A stretch of DNA of 55,113 nucleotides from JAAZIN01 sp964441025 (GCA_964441025.1 CAYTXG010000013.1:1-55113); one strand, 5' to 3'; positions 19,933 to 28,476 are shown, counted from the first letter of the stretch. Made by a program: numbers and translations. The notes: generated by a model not told the origin, from the letters alone.

Positions 19933-20568
19933 TCAGGCGTCAGTCCGGCTTTCACCGACCCATTGAAGGAGAATTTCACCTGTGATCAGGCGAGGGCGGG
20001 GAGGCGGATTTTCAGCCGGGTACCCCACAGGCAGCAGCGCCACCACTTCGATCCGGGAGGGCAGCTCCAGGATCCGGTGTATCAGCACAGGATCAATAAG
20101 GCGCACCCAGCAACTGCCCAGCCCCAGCGCTGCCGCCTGAAGGACCATATGTTCCACCGCTATGCCCAGATCCAGATATGCGGAAAGGGGCGCTTTCACC
20201 TCTGAAACCCTTTCCGGCAGACTCCGCCGGTAAAGGACCGCCGCCGCCTCCTCAGATAAAGCCCGGGCCCCGGCCAACTCCTGCAATCGTGTGTGCATTG
20301 TTTCTTTGATAAAGGCAGCTCGATCCAGGCAGCATACAAATATCAGCGGCGCCTTGAGCACAAAGGGCTGTACAACCGCCGGAGCAATGCTTTCCCGATC
20401 TTTTTTTTCCTTGAGCACAGCGAAACGCCAGGGCTGGCGGTTGGTCCCCGAAGGAGCAAGACGAGCCGCTTCCACTATCCGCTTCAGATCTTTCTCCGTA
20501 ACAGGGCGCCGGGCAAATTTTCTGATGCTGCGCCGTTTTTTCACCAGGTCTGTAAAGGTAATCACCAT
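19933..20568 (-). CDS. Nitroreductase family flavoprotein
   Basis: This FMN-dependent oxidoreductase-fold protein of 211 residues has the family opening RRSIRKFARRPVTEKDLKRI, then APSGTNRQPWRF for FMN contacts, and GIAVEHMVLQAAALGLGSCW. The physiological substrate cannot be told from sequence; family members reduce nitro compounds, quinones or flavins. The likely start is the ATG at 20568, just after GGGGTG; an adjacent GTG at 20565 is also possible. The open frame reaches 20661 without support. It is convergent with nifJ. Confidence 0.85.
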   Translation of the reverse strand: MVITFTDLVKKRRSIRKFARRPVTEKDLKRIVEAARLAPSGTNRQPWRFAVLKEKKDRESIAPAVVQPFVLKAPLIFVCCLDRAAFIKETMHTRLQELAGARALSEEAAAVLYRRSLPERVSEVKAPLSAYLDLGIAVEHMVLQAAALGLGSCWVRLIDPVLIHRILELPSRIEVVALLPVGYPAENPPPRPRLITGEILLQWVGESRTDA

Positions 20569-20661
20569 CACCCCAATATAGCAGCGCCGCCCGCTCTTTG
20601 TCAGGCCCGCCGCCGCTTCTTGTTGATGATCAATTCTACATTTTAACCGGCATCCCTGCAC

Positions 20662-21732
20662 TCAGTTGGACTCCGGCTCCACATCAAGGAGCCTGGATAC
20701 ATTCTCAAAGCGGTTGCATACGCTGACTTTATCCGAGCCGGCAAAGAGAAGGCCCACCGCGCGGTTTTGCCCATCCATCAGCAGAGAGCCGCTGTCGCCG
20801 GGACGGGAAACTGCAGAGGTAACCAGCTGATCGATAAAATAGAGTTCTTTGCCGGGCTCCAGGGCAATAAAGAGACTCACATCGCGGGCGATGACCGATC
20901 CCCTGACCACACCGCTGGTCCGCCCGCTGAAAACCACCCCCTCCCCCGGATAGACCTCTCCTGCGCCGCTGATCCTCCCCAACGCCATGATTTCCGCTAA
21001 CAGGTCCTCATCGCGGATCGGCCTGGCCAGGGCGGCGTCCACGAGATTGCCATCCTTGTTGCTTTTCTGCAGATAAAGATGATAATTCGGCCTCAGTACA
21101 GTCAAGATCCTGTTGGCCAGGTTTTCCCAAAATCGAGCCGTAGCGCAGTTGGCCGGCAGCAGGGAGGAGCACAGCGGAATAAAGCGCTCCAGGCTGGCGA
21201 TGGTGTCGCTCTCCAGTTTGCCCCCGTCATATGATCCCGGCTGCAGCACGGGGTCCCCGGTTTGAGCGCGCCCATCTTTTCCCGAGGATGAATTTGCCAG
21301 AACATGATTGTTGGAAAGGATAAAGCGCTCCCCTGTGACCCTGTCTCTGACGGTGCAGCCCAGGGTTCCAGCCGTCACTTTGTAGTGTCCGGTACTCACG
21401 CCCCCAGGAGAAGGGCGGAGCCGTTTCAAACGATTGCCCCCTGGATAAGAGCTGTCCTCCTCCTCGGACGAAGGGGACGAAGAGCCCTCTTCCATAAGGC
21501 GAACTTCGCCGATTTCAATTACATCGACACGATGGCTCCGCAGGGAACGGGGAACCAGTGCCGCCTCATCGAGTTTGTGGGGCGCTATTTTCTGAGTGAC
21601 AAAAACAATTATCGCTTTTTCATCCGTTTTTTTGCCGTCCTTTTTGCGGTACCCGGAACCAACGCCAACAACATTCGGCTTGTTATGCAGGTTTTGACGG
21701 TGTCTTCGGCTAATCTTTATCGTGTTATTCAT
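20662..21732 (-). CDS. Trypsin-like serine protease without signal peptide
   Basis: This 356-residue protein has a complete chymotrypsin-type triad: His143 in LSNNHVLAN, Asp232 in LVDAALARP and Ser314 in SRPGDSGSLLM. Before the protease domain lies a roughly 80-residue module (NVVGVGSGYRKKDGKK, AIIVFVTQKIAPHKL, HRVDVIEIGEV), then a Ser/Glu-rich linker at about 83-100. I see no signal peptide or membrane helix, so it may act in the cytoplasm or spore, or leave by another route. The ATG at 21732 follows AAGGGGGG. It is 153 nt downstream of the DUF1659/DUF2922 pair, with a terminator between, so it has its own transcript. Substrate unknown. Confidence 0.8.
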   Translation of the reverse strand: MNNTIKISRRHRQNLHNKPNVVGVGSGYRKKDGKKTDEKAIIVFVTQKIAPHKLDEAALVPRSLRSHRVDVIEIGEVRLMEEGSSSPSSEEEDSSYPGGNRLKRLRPSPGGVSTGHYKVTAGTLGCTVRDRVTGERFILSNNHVLANSSSGKDGRAQTGDPVLQPGSYDGGKLESDTIASLERFIPLCSSLLPANCATARFWENLANRILTVLRPNYHLYLQKSNKDGNLVDAALARPIRDEDLLAEIMALGRISGAGEVYPGEGVVFSGRTSGVVRGSVIARDVSLFIALEPGKELYFIDQLVTSAVSRPGDSGSLLMDGQNRAVGLLFAGSDKVSVCNRFENVSRLLDVEPESN

Positions 21733-21832
21733 TGTTTTCCCCCCTTAAAAAGCCTTCCTGATGACAGATTATGTTAGATCGTCCTGGAAGGTGCGCGGCA
21801 TGACAGATTAAGTCCGGGCCGCCCGGATTCTG

Positions 21833-21863
21833 AAAAAAAGTGGGGCCCTGTGGGCCCCACTTT
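21833..21863 (-). terminator. Intrinsic terminator of the DUF1659-DUF2922 operon
   Basis: A perfect 12-bp stem (AAAGTGGGGCCC, 21837-21848, with GGGCCCCACTTT, 21852-21863) encloses a 3-nt loop. On the minus strand it is followed by seven T. It lies 23 nt beyond the DUF2922 stop. Confidence 0.9.
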
Positions 21864-21885
21864 CGTACTCCTGGTGTCTTTAAAA

Positions 21886-22104
21886 CTAGAACTCAACAAG
21901 GGTTTCAACATCGCGCGAAACAACCTGGGCTTTGCGCAACCCGCTGATCTCTCCGCCCGCTGTAAGAAAAATATTGCGCTGTAAAATATTCGACATCACT
22001 GTCTCCACCTCGGCGGGCAGAAGATCGGAGCGGGCATCGGGAACCGAAACAGTGACGCTGCGCCCCTCCTCGTTTTGGAATATCATCTGCAATGTCCTGG
22101 CCAT
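21886..22104 (-). CDS. DUF2922 family protein
   Basis: A small 72-residue protein with the family pattern LQMIFQNEEGRSVTVSVPDA near the start, then VETVMSNILQRNIFL and a C-terminal KAQVVSRDVETLVEF. The function of the family is unknown. It is nearly always paired with DUF1659, as here, 38 nt downstream of that gene. A strong terminator follows. Confidence 0.85.
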   Translation of the reverse strand: MARTLQMIFQNEEGRSVTVSVPDARSDLLPAEVETVMSNILQRNIFLTAGGEISGLRKAQVVSRDVETLVEF

Positions 22105-22142
22105 ATGATCACCCCTTTCTGAAAAACTTCATTTTTTATGCC

Positions 22143-22367
22143 CTAATCCTCCTCCAGCTCCATTTCATCGATACGCCTGATTATTTCCAGATCATGATCC
22201 TGCATGCCGACCAGCTCCAGTCCAGTCTGATATAGATCTTCGTCGGCGGCAGAGGATTTCAGATTGGCATAACTGCGGGTGCGAAGTATGGGCTTGCCCT
22301 CCTCTGTGAAGCCGGTCCGCAAGCGCAGCTGGATCCGGGAGCCCAGCGGAATTGTTACAACTGCCAT
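22143..22367 (-). CDS. DUF1659 family protein
   Basis: This 74-residue protein begins MAVVTIPLGSRIQLRLRTG and contains GKPILRTRSYANLKSSA, the DUF1659 hallmark. Function is unknown. I take the ATG at 22367, which is preceded by AAAGGGGGTG; the open frame to 22691 is not supported. It is the first gene of a two-gene unit with DUF2922. The beta-rich pattern and pairing suggest the two products act together, which is inference. Confidence 0.85.
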   Translation of the reverse strand: MAVVTIPLGSRIQLRLRTGFTEEGKPILRTRSYANLKSSAADEDLYQTGLELVGMQDHDLEIIRRIDEMELEED

Positions 22368-22781
22368 GGTTTCACCCCCTTTTCCGTTGGTTGATCTGAT
22401 TATAGGAGCGGCGCCGTGCAGGGCCAACTGGCGCCGGCGCCCGGAGCACGCCTCGAAAAAACAGCGAACTACCCTTGACGGGGCACCCCCCGCCATAATC
22501 TGAGAGGGTTTCTCCACGGGCCGTCTTTCTATCCGCAGCCGCTCCACAGATTTGAAAACCGGCTGCACAGGGCCTAAGAGTGTAAGAAGCGGTGGGCAGT
22601 AACCAGTCCAGCAGGATCGGGAGGGCACGCTGATGGAAGGGGGGGCAAATAATGGAGTTGTCAGTCCATTCCGGACTCTGGCAGAGGGCAATAAAATGGG
22701 ACATACAGGTACGTCCCTGATGTCCCGTCCCTGTTGTCCCTTGTTGTCCCGTTATCCCACCTGAAGGCGGTCAGATGATTA
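22368..22781. other. 414-bp intergenic region with a short repeat element
   Basis: No gene is supported here; open frames run through it but lack ribosome binding sites and familiar sequence. The notable content is the TGTCCC-rich element at 22698-22757. The DUF1659 promoter should lie in the left part, but I cannot pick a convincing one. Confidence 0.5.
22698..22757. repeat. GTCCC-rich repeat element with hairpin
   Basis: GGGACATAC and GTACGTCCC (22698-22717) form a 9-bp hairpin with one G.T pair and a 2-nt loop. It is followed by repeated GTCCC units (TGTCCCGTCCC, TTGTCCC, TTGTTGTCCCG) up to 22757. This looks like a dispersed REP-like or remnant mobile sequence in the space between genes; its copy number cannot be judged from one window. 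Confidence 0.45.
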
Positions 22782-23407
22782 TTAAAGTTCTACTTCCGTG
22801 CGTTCAACCTTGACATCGCGCCGGGCAAGCTCTTCCAGGAATTCATCAGGGTTTACCGCATCTTCCACTTCCGGACCGTAAACACCCTTGCACTTGATTA
22901 TGCCCCGGCCCATCATGTATGCGCCGATGCTCAGGGGCACCCCGGTCAGCCTTTTCATATGATCAACGGTGGCATAGGTGACTTTCACCTTTTTGCCGTC
23001 GCGCTTACCGCTGATATCAACGCGGGCGCCGGAAAGACTGCGCTTTTTATCCGAGGGGAAAACAGGCATCAATTTTTTCATCAGTTTGCCCAGGCGCTGT
23101 TTCCGGGAGGGGGTGGCGGTTAAGCCCAGCGCCACCATCATCTTGGCAAGACTATTCAGGTAGTTTTCAGCCAGGCCGCCCTTAAGGGTTACCTCCCTGA
23201 CCCCTTTCAGGTAGCGCGGCAGGGTGACCGGCTCGGGGTGGCCGAGATGAAAAGTGGTGATCTTGCCCATGGGGGCACATTGATTGACTCCACATCCTGC
23301 AATTCGTCGTAACCTTTGCGGGCAAAAATATTCGTTATTCCCGGCGTCCAGCCCAATCCCTCAGGCTCTCCCGCAACAGGGCCGGAGTAAAGTAAAATAT
23401 AATACCA
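22782..23407 (-). pseudogene. Decayed saccharopine dehydrogenase-like gene
   Basis: Two separate reading frames carry parts of one saccharopine dehydrogenase-like protein. Piece one (about 23273-23407) reads VAGEPEGLGWTPGITNIFAR then KGYDELQDVESINV, the family's central motif. Piece two (22782-23270, 162 codons) continues in another frame with GKITTFHLGHPEPVTLPRYL and KGVREVTLKGG, the C-terminal part. Compared with family members of about 380-400 residues, the whole N-terminal Rossmann half is missing, and roughly 50 residues plus the frame are lost between the pieces. An in-frame TGA precedes piece one. The second frame alone could still be translated, but would make no working enzyme. Confidence 0.75.
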
Positions 23408-23461
23408 TCAGGAAGTTTAGTCAAATATTATAATTCAACAGCTGCCATAAAAAGTGCCTGG

Positions 23462-24316
23462 TTACAGGAAGTAAGCGGCAAAACTTCCCCGGGGCAGCCC
23501 CGCAGTTTGCGCAACGGGCTTGCACTTAACCTGAAATATTAAAAATACCGGCTGCGGCAGGACAAGCTCCGTAAGGGTCTCATAATGACCCATCCCCTTT
23601 GCCAGAATGAGATGGGCCTTCTCCATAATTCCCTTGAAATAAGGGGAAGCACAGGCCAGATCAAGACCCGGCGAGTCCGTCCCTGTTGATACTATATGTG
23701 AAAATTCACGGCCTATGCCGCTTCCGGCAAGATCGGAAAGGGTCAGATCATTTTGCACAGGCGATTCTTTCACGGTATAGTAAACCGCCGCCCGCTGTTC
23801 CAGGCAGCGCACCAGTGGCAGATCGAAAAAACACTCGCCGGCATTATCTGCCAGGTAGACGATGCTTTTCCCCTCCGAGCGGCACAGGGCCTGCAGCAAC
23901 CTTTCCAGAAGGGGGGTATCGTTCCGGGCAAACTCCACCTGTTCGCGGAGCTGTTTCTCCACCACTTTCAAATCCTGGAAAAAATCGAAGCCATTTCCCT
24001 TGGCTGCAAAATCCACCAGTTCCTGCAGCGAAGCCTCTGCCGGTGGAGCATATTTTACGGCGCAGCGCCGCGCCAGGGCCATCTCATCGCTTTTTACCTG
24101 TGCAAAGGGATCCCCGCTCCCGCATATGTGGCGGATGATCCGCTGCATCTCACCGGCGAAACCTATTGAAACCCGGTCCAAAGAGAAATCTTCTTCTAGA
24201 TAAGCAAGCGCAGCATCAAGCGCCTCGCCGCGCAACTGCAGATCCGCCGTAGCCAGGGAAGCGCAGCGGCGGGCCAGCCCTTCAAGGCAGGGGTAGCATT
24301 CCGGCAAACAGTGCAT
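23462..24316 (-). CDS. DUF89/ARMT1-like damage-control phosphatase
   Basis: This 284-residue protein belongs to the DUF89 metal-dependent phosphatases, proposed to remove damaged or surplus phosphometabolites. The N-terminus has the paired-Cys motif MHCLPECYPCL of the prokaryotic subgroup. Metal and substrate residues lie in YLADNAGECFFDLPL (Asp, Asn, Glu), VKESPVQNDLT and LAKGMGHYETLTE. I take the ATG at 24316 with AAGGAG upstream; the frame is open to 24367. Substrate cannot be inferred here. It stands alone between the saccharopine dehydrogenase remnant and the antiporter operon. Confidence 0.85.
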   Translation of the reverse strand: MHCLPECYPCLEGLARRCASLATADLQLRGEALDAALAYLEEDFSLDRVSIGFAGEMQRIIRHICGSGDPFAQVKSDEMALARRCAVKYAPPAEASLQELVDFAAKGNGFDFFQDLKVVEKQLREQVEFARNDTPLLERLLQALCRSEGKSIVYLADNAGECFFDLPLVRCLEQRAAVYYTVKESPVQNDLTLSDLAGSGIGREFSHIVSTGTDSPGLDLACASPYFKGIMEKAHLILAKGMGHYETLTELVLPQPVFLIFQVKCKPVAQTAGLPRGSFAAYFL

Positions 24317-24407
24317 AGTAACAGCTCTCCTTACTGCAAGTAGATGTTCCCAATAACAGCATAACATAGATTCCGGCCAGGGGGTTCCGCCTTTCCTAAA
24401 ATAAGCA

Positions 24408-24423
24408 GCGGCGCGGGCGCCGC
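24408..24423 (-). terminator. Possible hairpin terminator downstream of the Mrp operon
   Basis: GCGGCGC and GCGCCGC form a 7-bp GC-only stem with a 2-nt loop, about 180 nt past the last Mrp gene. The minus strand continues TGCTTATTTTAG, a weak T tract. The rest of 24317-24602 shows no gene. Confidence 0.3.
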
Positions 24424-24602
24424 ACCGCAGGCCTTTTCCCGCCTGCCGGCTTGATGATCAGACAAAACAGCAAAAGCCCCTTTAAGTCCGCAGGAGATAC
24501 TGATCCTTTGTGCAAGTGTGGGGCAAATTGCTGGAAAGCGGCGGTGCCGCCGCGGGTACAAATCTGTATGAACCCGGATATTCCGGCGGCAGGATGGAGG
24601 CC

Positions 24603-26390
24603 CTAGAGGGGGCCGGCAAATGACTGCAATCCGAATTGAATCGAAAAAAGCACAACAAGAACGATACCCAAAATAATCATAATCAGCATGATATCAAAAT
24701 CAATGTTGCTGAAATTTATGGACAGAAACAGGCCTGCTTTGCCCGGTCTATAGTCAAGCTTTTGACCCAGTTTGAATGCGGAGCGGAGCATAGCGCTGAA
24801 TCTGCCGTGCCAATGGCTCAGGAAAGCGGAGCCCAGTGAAAGTGAGGCTCCCCAAAGGGAGGCCGTGCTGCTTTTAACAGCCAGCCTGAATGTTTGGCCG
24901 GCTCGGGCAATTCCCTCCGGGGTTTTCCTCTCCCTATCCAGCTGTTTTGCGAATAGGGCGAAAAGCAGGATGCCCCCGCCCACAAGCCCTGCAGACATGA
25001 GAACTCCGCTTGCGTTGTAAACCTGCAGGGAACTTTGGAAAGGCAGGATCGCTTTCAACAGCCCGGGAAAGATTCCAAACAGGATACAGCAGGCCGAAAG
25101 CCCAATAATGGCCGCTTGCATGGGTATGCCCGGAAGCCGCTTTATTTTCAGTTTACCCTTGATGAAGCCGAAGTAGACAAACTTGGCAAAGGAGAGGGCG
25201 GTGCCCACGCTGGCTATCTGGAGGACCCAGAATATGAGCGGGAAATCATGGGTTCCATTTTTAAGCAGGTATTTGCTGACATAGCCGTTGAAGGGGGGCA
25301 TCCCCGCGATGGAAAGCGCCCCGACAACTGCGCCCATGGCGGCAACAGGCATAACCCTCCACAGGGGCGGCCCTTCATCGCCCGGGCGGGGATGGTGCAG
25401 TTCGTGGAGACTTTCGCTTCCCGTAGCCAGAATTACCGCACCGGCGCTCATGAAAAGGAGAGCCTTGTAGATCATATGGTTGACTAGGTGCAGGAGGCCC
25501 CCGTCGACAGAAACAGCCAGGCCCAGTCCCACGCCGGCAACCATGTAGCCCACCTGGCTGATTATGTGATAGGACAGCAAAGACCTGAGTCTATTCTGAA
25601 CCAGCGCATAAGTAACGCCAACAAGGGCCATCAGGGCGCCCATCAGGGCAATCCCCTGGCTGGCGGGCAAGATCCGCGCCACCCCGTACACCCCCGCCTT
25701 TGTGCAGAGGGCGGCCAGCAAAACGCTGGAGGGAAAGGAGGCCGCCGGATAACCCCAGGGAACCCATAAGTGCAGGGGGATAAAAGCCGTTTTAATGCCG
25801 ATACCGATGATAAAGAATAGGAGACCCGCCTGCGGGATAACCAGATCAAAAGATCCGGTGGCATGGTATTGCATAACTATGCCCACGGTCAAGGAAAAAC
25901 CGCCCACCAGCTGGAAGATCAGCAGGCGGGTGGCCATTTTAACAGCTTCCGCGGTTTTCTTCAGGTAAACCAGCGCCGCCGCCGCCAGAGAAAGTATCTC
26001 CCAAAAAAGAAGGAACGTAAGATAGTTATTTGCAAAAGAAACGCCAATGGCTGCGGCAATGGCCCAGATCGAGACAGCTTGCTCGACTGCAGTGGTATGC
26101 TTCAGGCCGTAGAGAAGGCCCAGAGAGCCCACCAGGGTGAAACCGAAAGCGGCAATCCTCCCGTACGGATGCAGCTTGAATGTGAGCAGTGACAGCCCGC
26201 TCTGAGCCAGGAATTTTGAGTCCAGCAGGGTTTCATGCACGTAACCTGTACCCGCAGCAATGTATAGCGCCGCTGTAAATAGGCTCAGCGAGTAAAGAAG
26301 CGTTAACCAGCGCCTCCACCCCGCCGGCAGTACAAAGAGCAGGGGGGTCAGAATCACCGGCGCCACCACTGGTATGAGCAGGATACTCAC
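24603..26390 (-). CDS. Large antiporter-like subunit of the Mrp complex (third)
   Basis: This polytopic protein of 595 residues has the proton-conducting domain shared by MrpA/MrpD and complex I NuoL/M/N. Key ionisable residues are visible: the TM5 Glu in LLFWEILSLAAAALVYLKK, the TM7 Lys in GIGIKTAFIPLHLWVPWGYP, a Lys in AALCTKAGVYGVARIL, and His/Lys in LVNHMIYKALLFMSAGAV. It has a C-terminal extension with further helices, as in longer family members. Start is the GTG at 26390. It is the last gene of the ten-gene operon, 43 nt after the previous one. It could correspond to the N-terminal part of MrpA; without an alignment the exact equivalence is uncertain. Confidence 0.85.
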   Translation of the reverse strand: MSILLIPVVAPVILTPLLFVLPAGWRRWLTLLYSLSLFTAALYIAAGTGYVHETLLDSKFLAQSGLSLLTFKLHPYGRIAAFGFTLVGSLGLLYGLKHTTAVEQAVSIWAIAAAIGVSFANNYLTFLLFWEILSLAAAALVYLKKTAEAVKMATRLLIFQLVGGFSLTVGIVMQYHATGSFDLVIPQAGLLFFIIGIGIKTAFIPLHLWVPWGYPAASFPSSVLLAALCTKAGVYGVARILPASQGIALMGALMALVGVTYALVQNRLRSLLSYHIISQVGYMVAGVGLGLAVSVDGGLLHLVNHMIYKALLFMSAGAVILATGSESLHELHHPRPGDEGPPLWRVMPVAAMGAVVGALSIAGMPPFNGYVSKYLLKNGTHDFPLIFWVLQIASVGTALSFAKFVYFGFIKGKLKIKRLPGIPMQAAIIGLSACCILFGIFPGLLKAILPFQSSLQVYNASGVLMSAGLVGGGILLFALFAKQLDRERKTPEGIARAGQTFRLAVKSSTASLWGASLSLGSAFLSHWHGRFSAMLRSAFKLGQKLDYRPGKAGLFLSINFSNIDFDIMLIMIILGIVLVVLFSIQFGLQSFAGPL

Positions 26391-26433
26391 TACGCATCAC
26401 TTCCTTGCCAAAATATATTTTTCCAGAGGCCCG

Positions 26434-27900
26434 CTAAAAAAGATAGGCCACGATCTCCTGAATAAACGGCACCGTCAGATCCAGTTTTATCCCCACTACC
26501 AGGCAAATGAGGGCCAGAATGATGATCGGCCCCAGCATGGAGATGGGGGCTTCCGCCCCCCGGGCGCGCCTGAAATTACCTGTTTTGAAGAATGCTGTAA
26601 TGATAATAGGCACAAAGTAGGCCGCATTCAACAGGGCGCTGGTGATCAGAATTACTACAACGACAGGCAGATCCACATCGAGGCTGCCGCCCATCAGGAA
26701 TAACTTGGAGATAAGACCGTTGGTGGGCGGTATACCGATCATGCCGATGCTGCAGACGGTAAATGCCAGCATGGTCAGGGGCATCCGCCGCCCCACGCCA
26801 GCCATTTCGCTAATTCTCTCCTTGCCGGTAACGGTGATGATCGCCCCGGCACAGAAAAAGAGAGTTATTTTAAGCAGGGCATGGTTCAGCAGGTGCAGCA
26901 GGCCTCCGGAAAGGCCCAGAGTGGTGAGCAGGCCCGCTCCCAGGATGATATAGCTGAGCTGACTGATCGTTGAATAAGCCAGCCTGCGTTTCAGCACATC
27001 CTGCCTCAAAGCGATAACCGAGGCTGCCAGTATGGTGATGCTGACCAGTATCACCACAAAGAGGCGCAGGTTCAGAGCGGCAAGCGCCTCCCTCCCGTAC
27101 ACCGAGTACATCACTCTCAGCACGCTGAAAACACCTGATTTGACCACTGCTACCGCGTGCAGCAGGGCGCTTACGGGGGTGGGCGCCACCATGGCCGCAG
27201 AAAGCCAGGCATGCAGCGGCATGATCGCCGCCTTAACGCCAAAACCGATGATAAAGCACAGGAATATAATCTTCCACAGCAGCGCCTGCTGGGCCGCGGG
27301 ATCGACAATTCCGCCGGGAGCAAAGGCCAGGGTGCCTGCCAGGCTGTAGGTCATCACCACAGCGGAGAGAGCAAAAGCCGCGCCGACAAAGCTGTAGATG
27401 ATGTAGCGCAGGCCCGCCGCATGGGCTTCTTCATTACCAGTATGAATAACCAGGGGGTAGGTGAATATTGTTAAGAACTCATAAAAGAGGTACAGCGTAA
27501 ACAGGTTGGCTGAAAATGCGATCCCCATGGTGGCGCCCAGGGAGAGAAGAAAATAGACAAAGTAGCGGCGCCTGTTTTTTTCGTGAGCCATGTATCCAGT
27601 GGAATAAATTACCGTGAAAACCCAAAGAACGGAAGCCAGGGCTCCAAAAAACACGGCCAGGGGATCTGCCTTGAAAGCCAGATCCAAACCGGGAAGTATG
27701 GTTACCAATGATATAAAGGCCATGCGGCCCTTGAGAACATCTGCAAGCAGCATCACAACCATCGCCGCAGTTACAGCGGCGATGAACACGGCCACGGTGT
27801 TGCGCGCCTTATCCGATCTTTCGGGCAGAAGACTGAGCAGCAAGGCGCTCCCGATGGGGAGGAGCACCGCTCCGCTGATCAACTGCGCACCGGTAGGCAT
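26434..27900 (-). CDS. Large antiporter-like subunit of the Mrp complex (second)
   Basis: A 488-residue proton-conducting-domain protein with about 14 membrane segments. TM5 carries the Glu in LYLFYEFLTIFTYPLVIHTG, TM7 the Lys in GFGVKAAIMPLHAWLSAAM, TM8 a Lys in AVAVVKSGVFSVLRVM, and a later helix reads LLNHALLKITLFFCAGAI. This is the MrpD/MrpA/MbhH family. The ATG at 27900 follows GGAGGGGG. It lies 37 nt after the small MbhE-like gene and 43 nt before the third large subunit. Together with that gene it probably supplies the function of MrpA's N-terminal domain. Confidence 0.87.
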   Translation of the reverse strand: MPTGAQLISGAVLLPIGSALLLSLLPERSDKARNTVAVFIAAVTAAMVVMLLADVLKGRMAFISLVTILPGLDLAFKADPLAVFFGALASVLWVFTVIYSTGYMAHEKNRRRYFVYFLLSLGATMGIAFSANLFTLYLFYEFLTIFTYPLVIHTGNEEAHAAGLRYIIYSFVGAAFALSAVVMTYSLAGTLAFAPGGIVDPAAQQALLWKIIFLCFIIGFGVKAAIMPLHAWLSAAMVAPTPVSALLHAVAVVKSGVFSVLRVMYSVYGREALAALNLRLFVVILVSITILAASVIALRQDVLKRRLAYSTISQLSYIILGAGLLTTLGLSGGLLHLLNHALLKITLFFCAGAIITVTGKERISEMAGVGRRMPLTMLAFTVCSIGMIGIPPTNGLISKLFLMGGSLDVDLPVVVVILITSALLNAAYFVPIIITAFFKTGNFRRARGAEAPISMLGPIIILALICLVVGIKLDLTVPFIQEIVAYLF

Positions 27901-27937
27901 ATTGGTTCAACCCCCTCCAAAAATAGTAACGAGACGG

Positions 27938-28243
27938 CTAATTTTCTTGATTTTTACCTGCACCCAGGGTTAGCATAATGGCCATCACCGCGGTAAAAAG
28001 AACCGTTGTCTCCAGAAGTGTGTCATAACCGCGGTAATCGAGAATAATATTTGTGACCATATTCAGCCCGCCGCTCTCCTCCGGCCCTTCCCAGACATAC
28101 CGTTCCCATACTTCGTTTATCGTGGGGTTGTCCGGCCGGCCGTAAGGGGGCATCTCCGCTACCGCCGTCAGCAACATGAATGATATGATGCAGGCCAGAA
28201 CAACTGCAAAGGCAATAAAGAGATAGTTACGCCGCCTCCTCAC
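27938..28243 (-). CDS. MrpA C-terminal-like subunit (MbhE type)
   Basis: This 101-residue protein has two membrane helices (about 7-27 and 80-95) separated by a hydrophilic loop with PTINEVWERYVWEGPEESGG. Then comes NMVTNIILDYRGYDTLLETT, the strongly conserved ending of MrpA and of MbhE in membrane-bound hydrogenases. In ordinary Mrp this is the last domain of MrpA; here it is a separate gene. The GTG at 28243 overlaps the stop of the DUF4040 gene (GTGA) and has GGGAGG 7 nt upstream. The frame stays open to 28522, but that upstream part is the DUF4040 gene in another frame. Confidence 0.87.
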   Translation of the reverse strand: MRRRRNYLFIAFAVVLACIISFMLLTAVAEMPPYGRPDNPTINEVWERYVWEGPEESGGLNMVTNIILDYRGYDTLLETTVLFTAVMAIMLTLGAGKNQEN

Positions 28244-28476
28244 TGCGGCCGCCTCCCAACTTTTGTTACTACGGTAATCATGATCACCGTCATCCCTATA
28301 CCCACTGCCGCCTCGGTAATGGCAATGTCGGGCGCATTCAACTGTTGCCAGATCAGAGCCATGACCAGGCTGTAAGCGCCGAAAATGATTACCACGTAAA
28401 GCAAATCCTCGAAAAAAAATATGGCCAGAGCGCTTACCAGAAGGACCATAAACAGCAGCGCAATCAGCGGGTTCAT
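28240..28476 (-). CDS. MrpA C-terminal-like subunit (DUF4040, MbhD type)
   Basis: This 78-residue protein has three hydrophobic helices and the DUF4040 core FEDLLYVVIIFGAYSLVMAL then LNAPDIAITEAAVGIGM. That matches the domain preceding the MbhE part in MrpA and free-standing MbhD in membrane-bound hydrogenases. The Asp/Glu residues of APDIAITEA are the conserved membrane acidic groups. It overlaps mrpG upstream by 4 bp (ATGA) and the MbhE-like gene downstream by 4 bp, which indicates coupled translation. Confidence 0.88.
   Translation of the reverse strand: MNPLIALLFMVLLVSALAIFFFEDLLYVVIIFGAYSLVMALIWQQLNAPDIAITEAAVGIGMTVIMITVVTKVGRRPQ

Noticed and set aside
24331..24561. 76-codon minus-strand frame between the DUF89 gene and the Mrp operon
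   Set aside because: No start signal, odd composition and no known domain.
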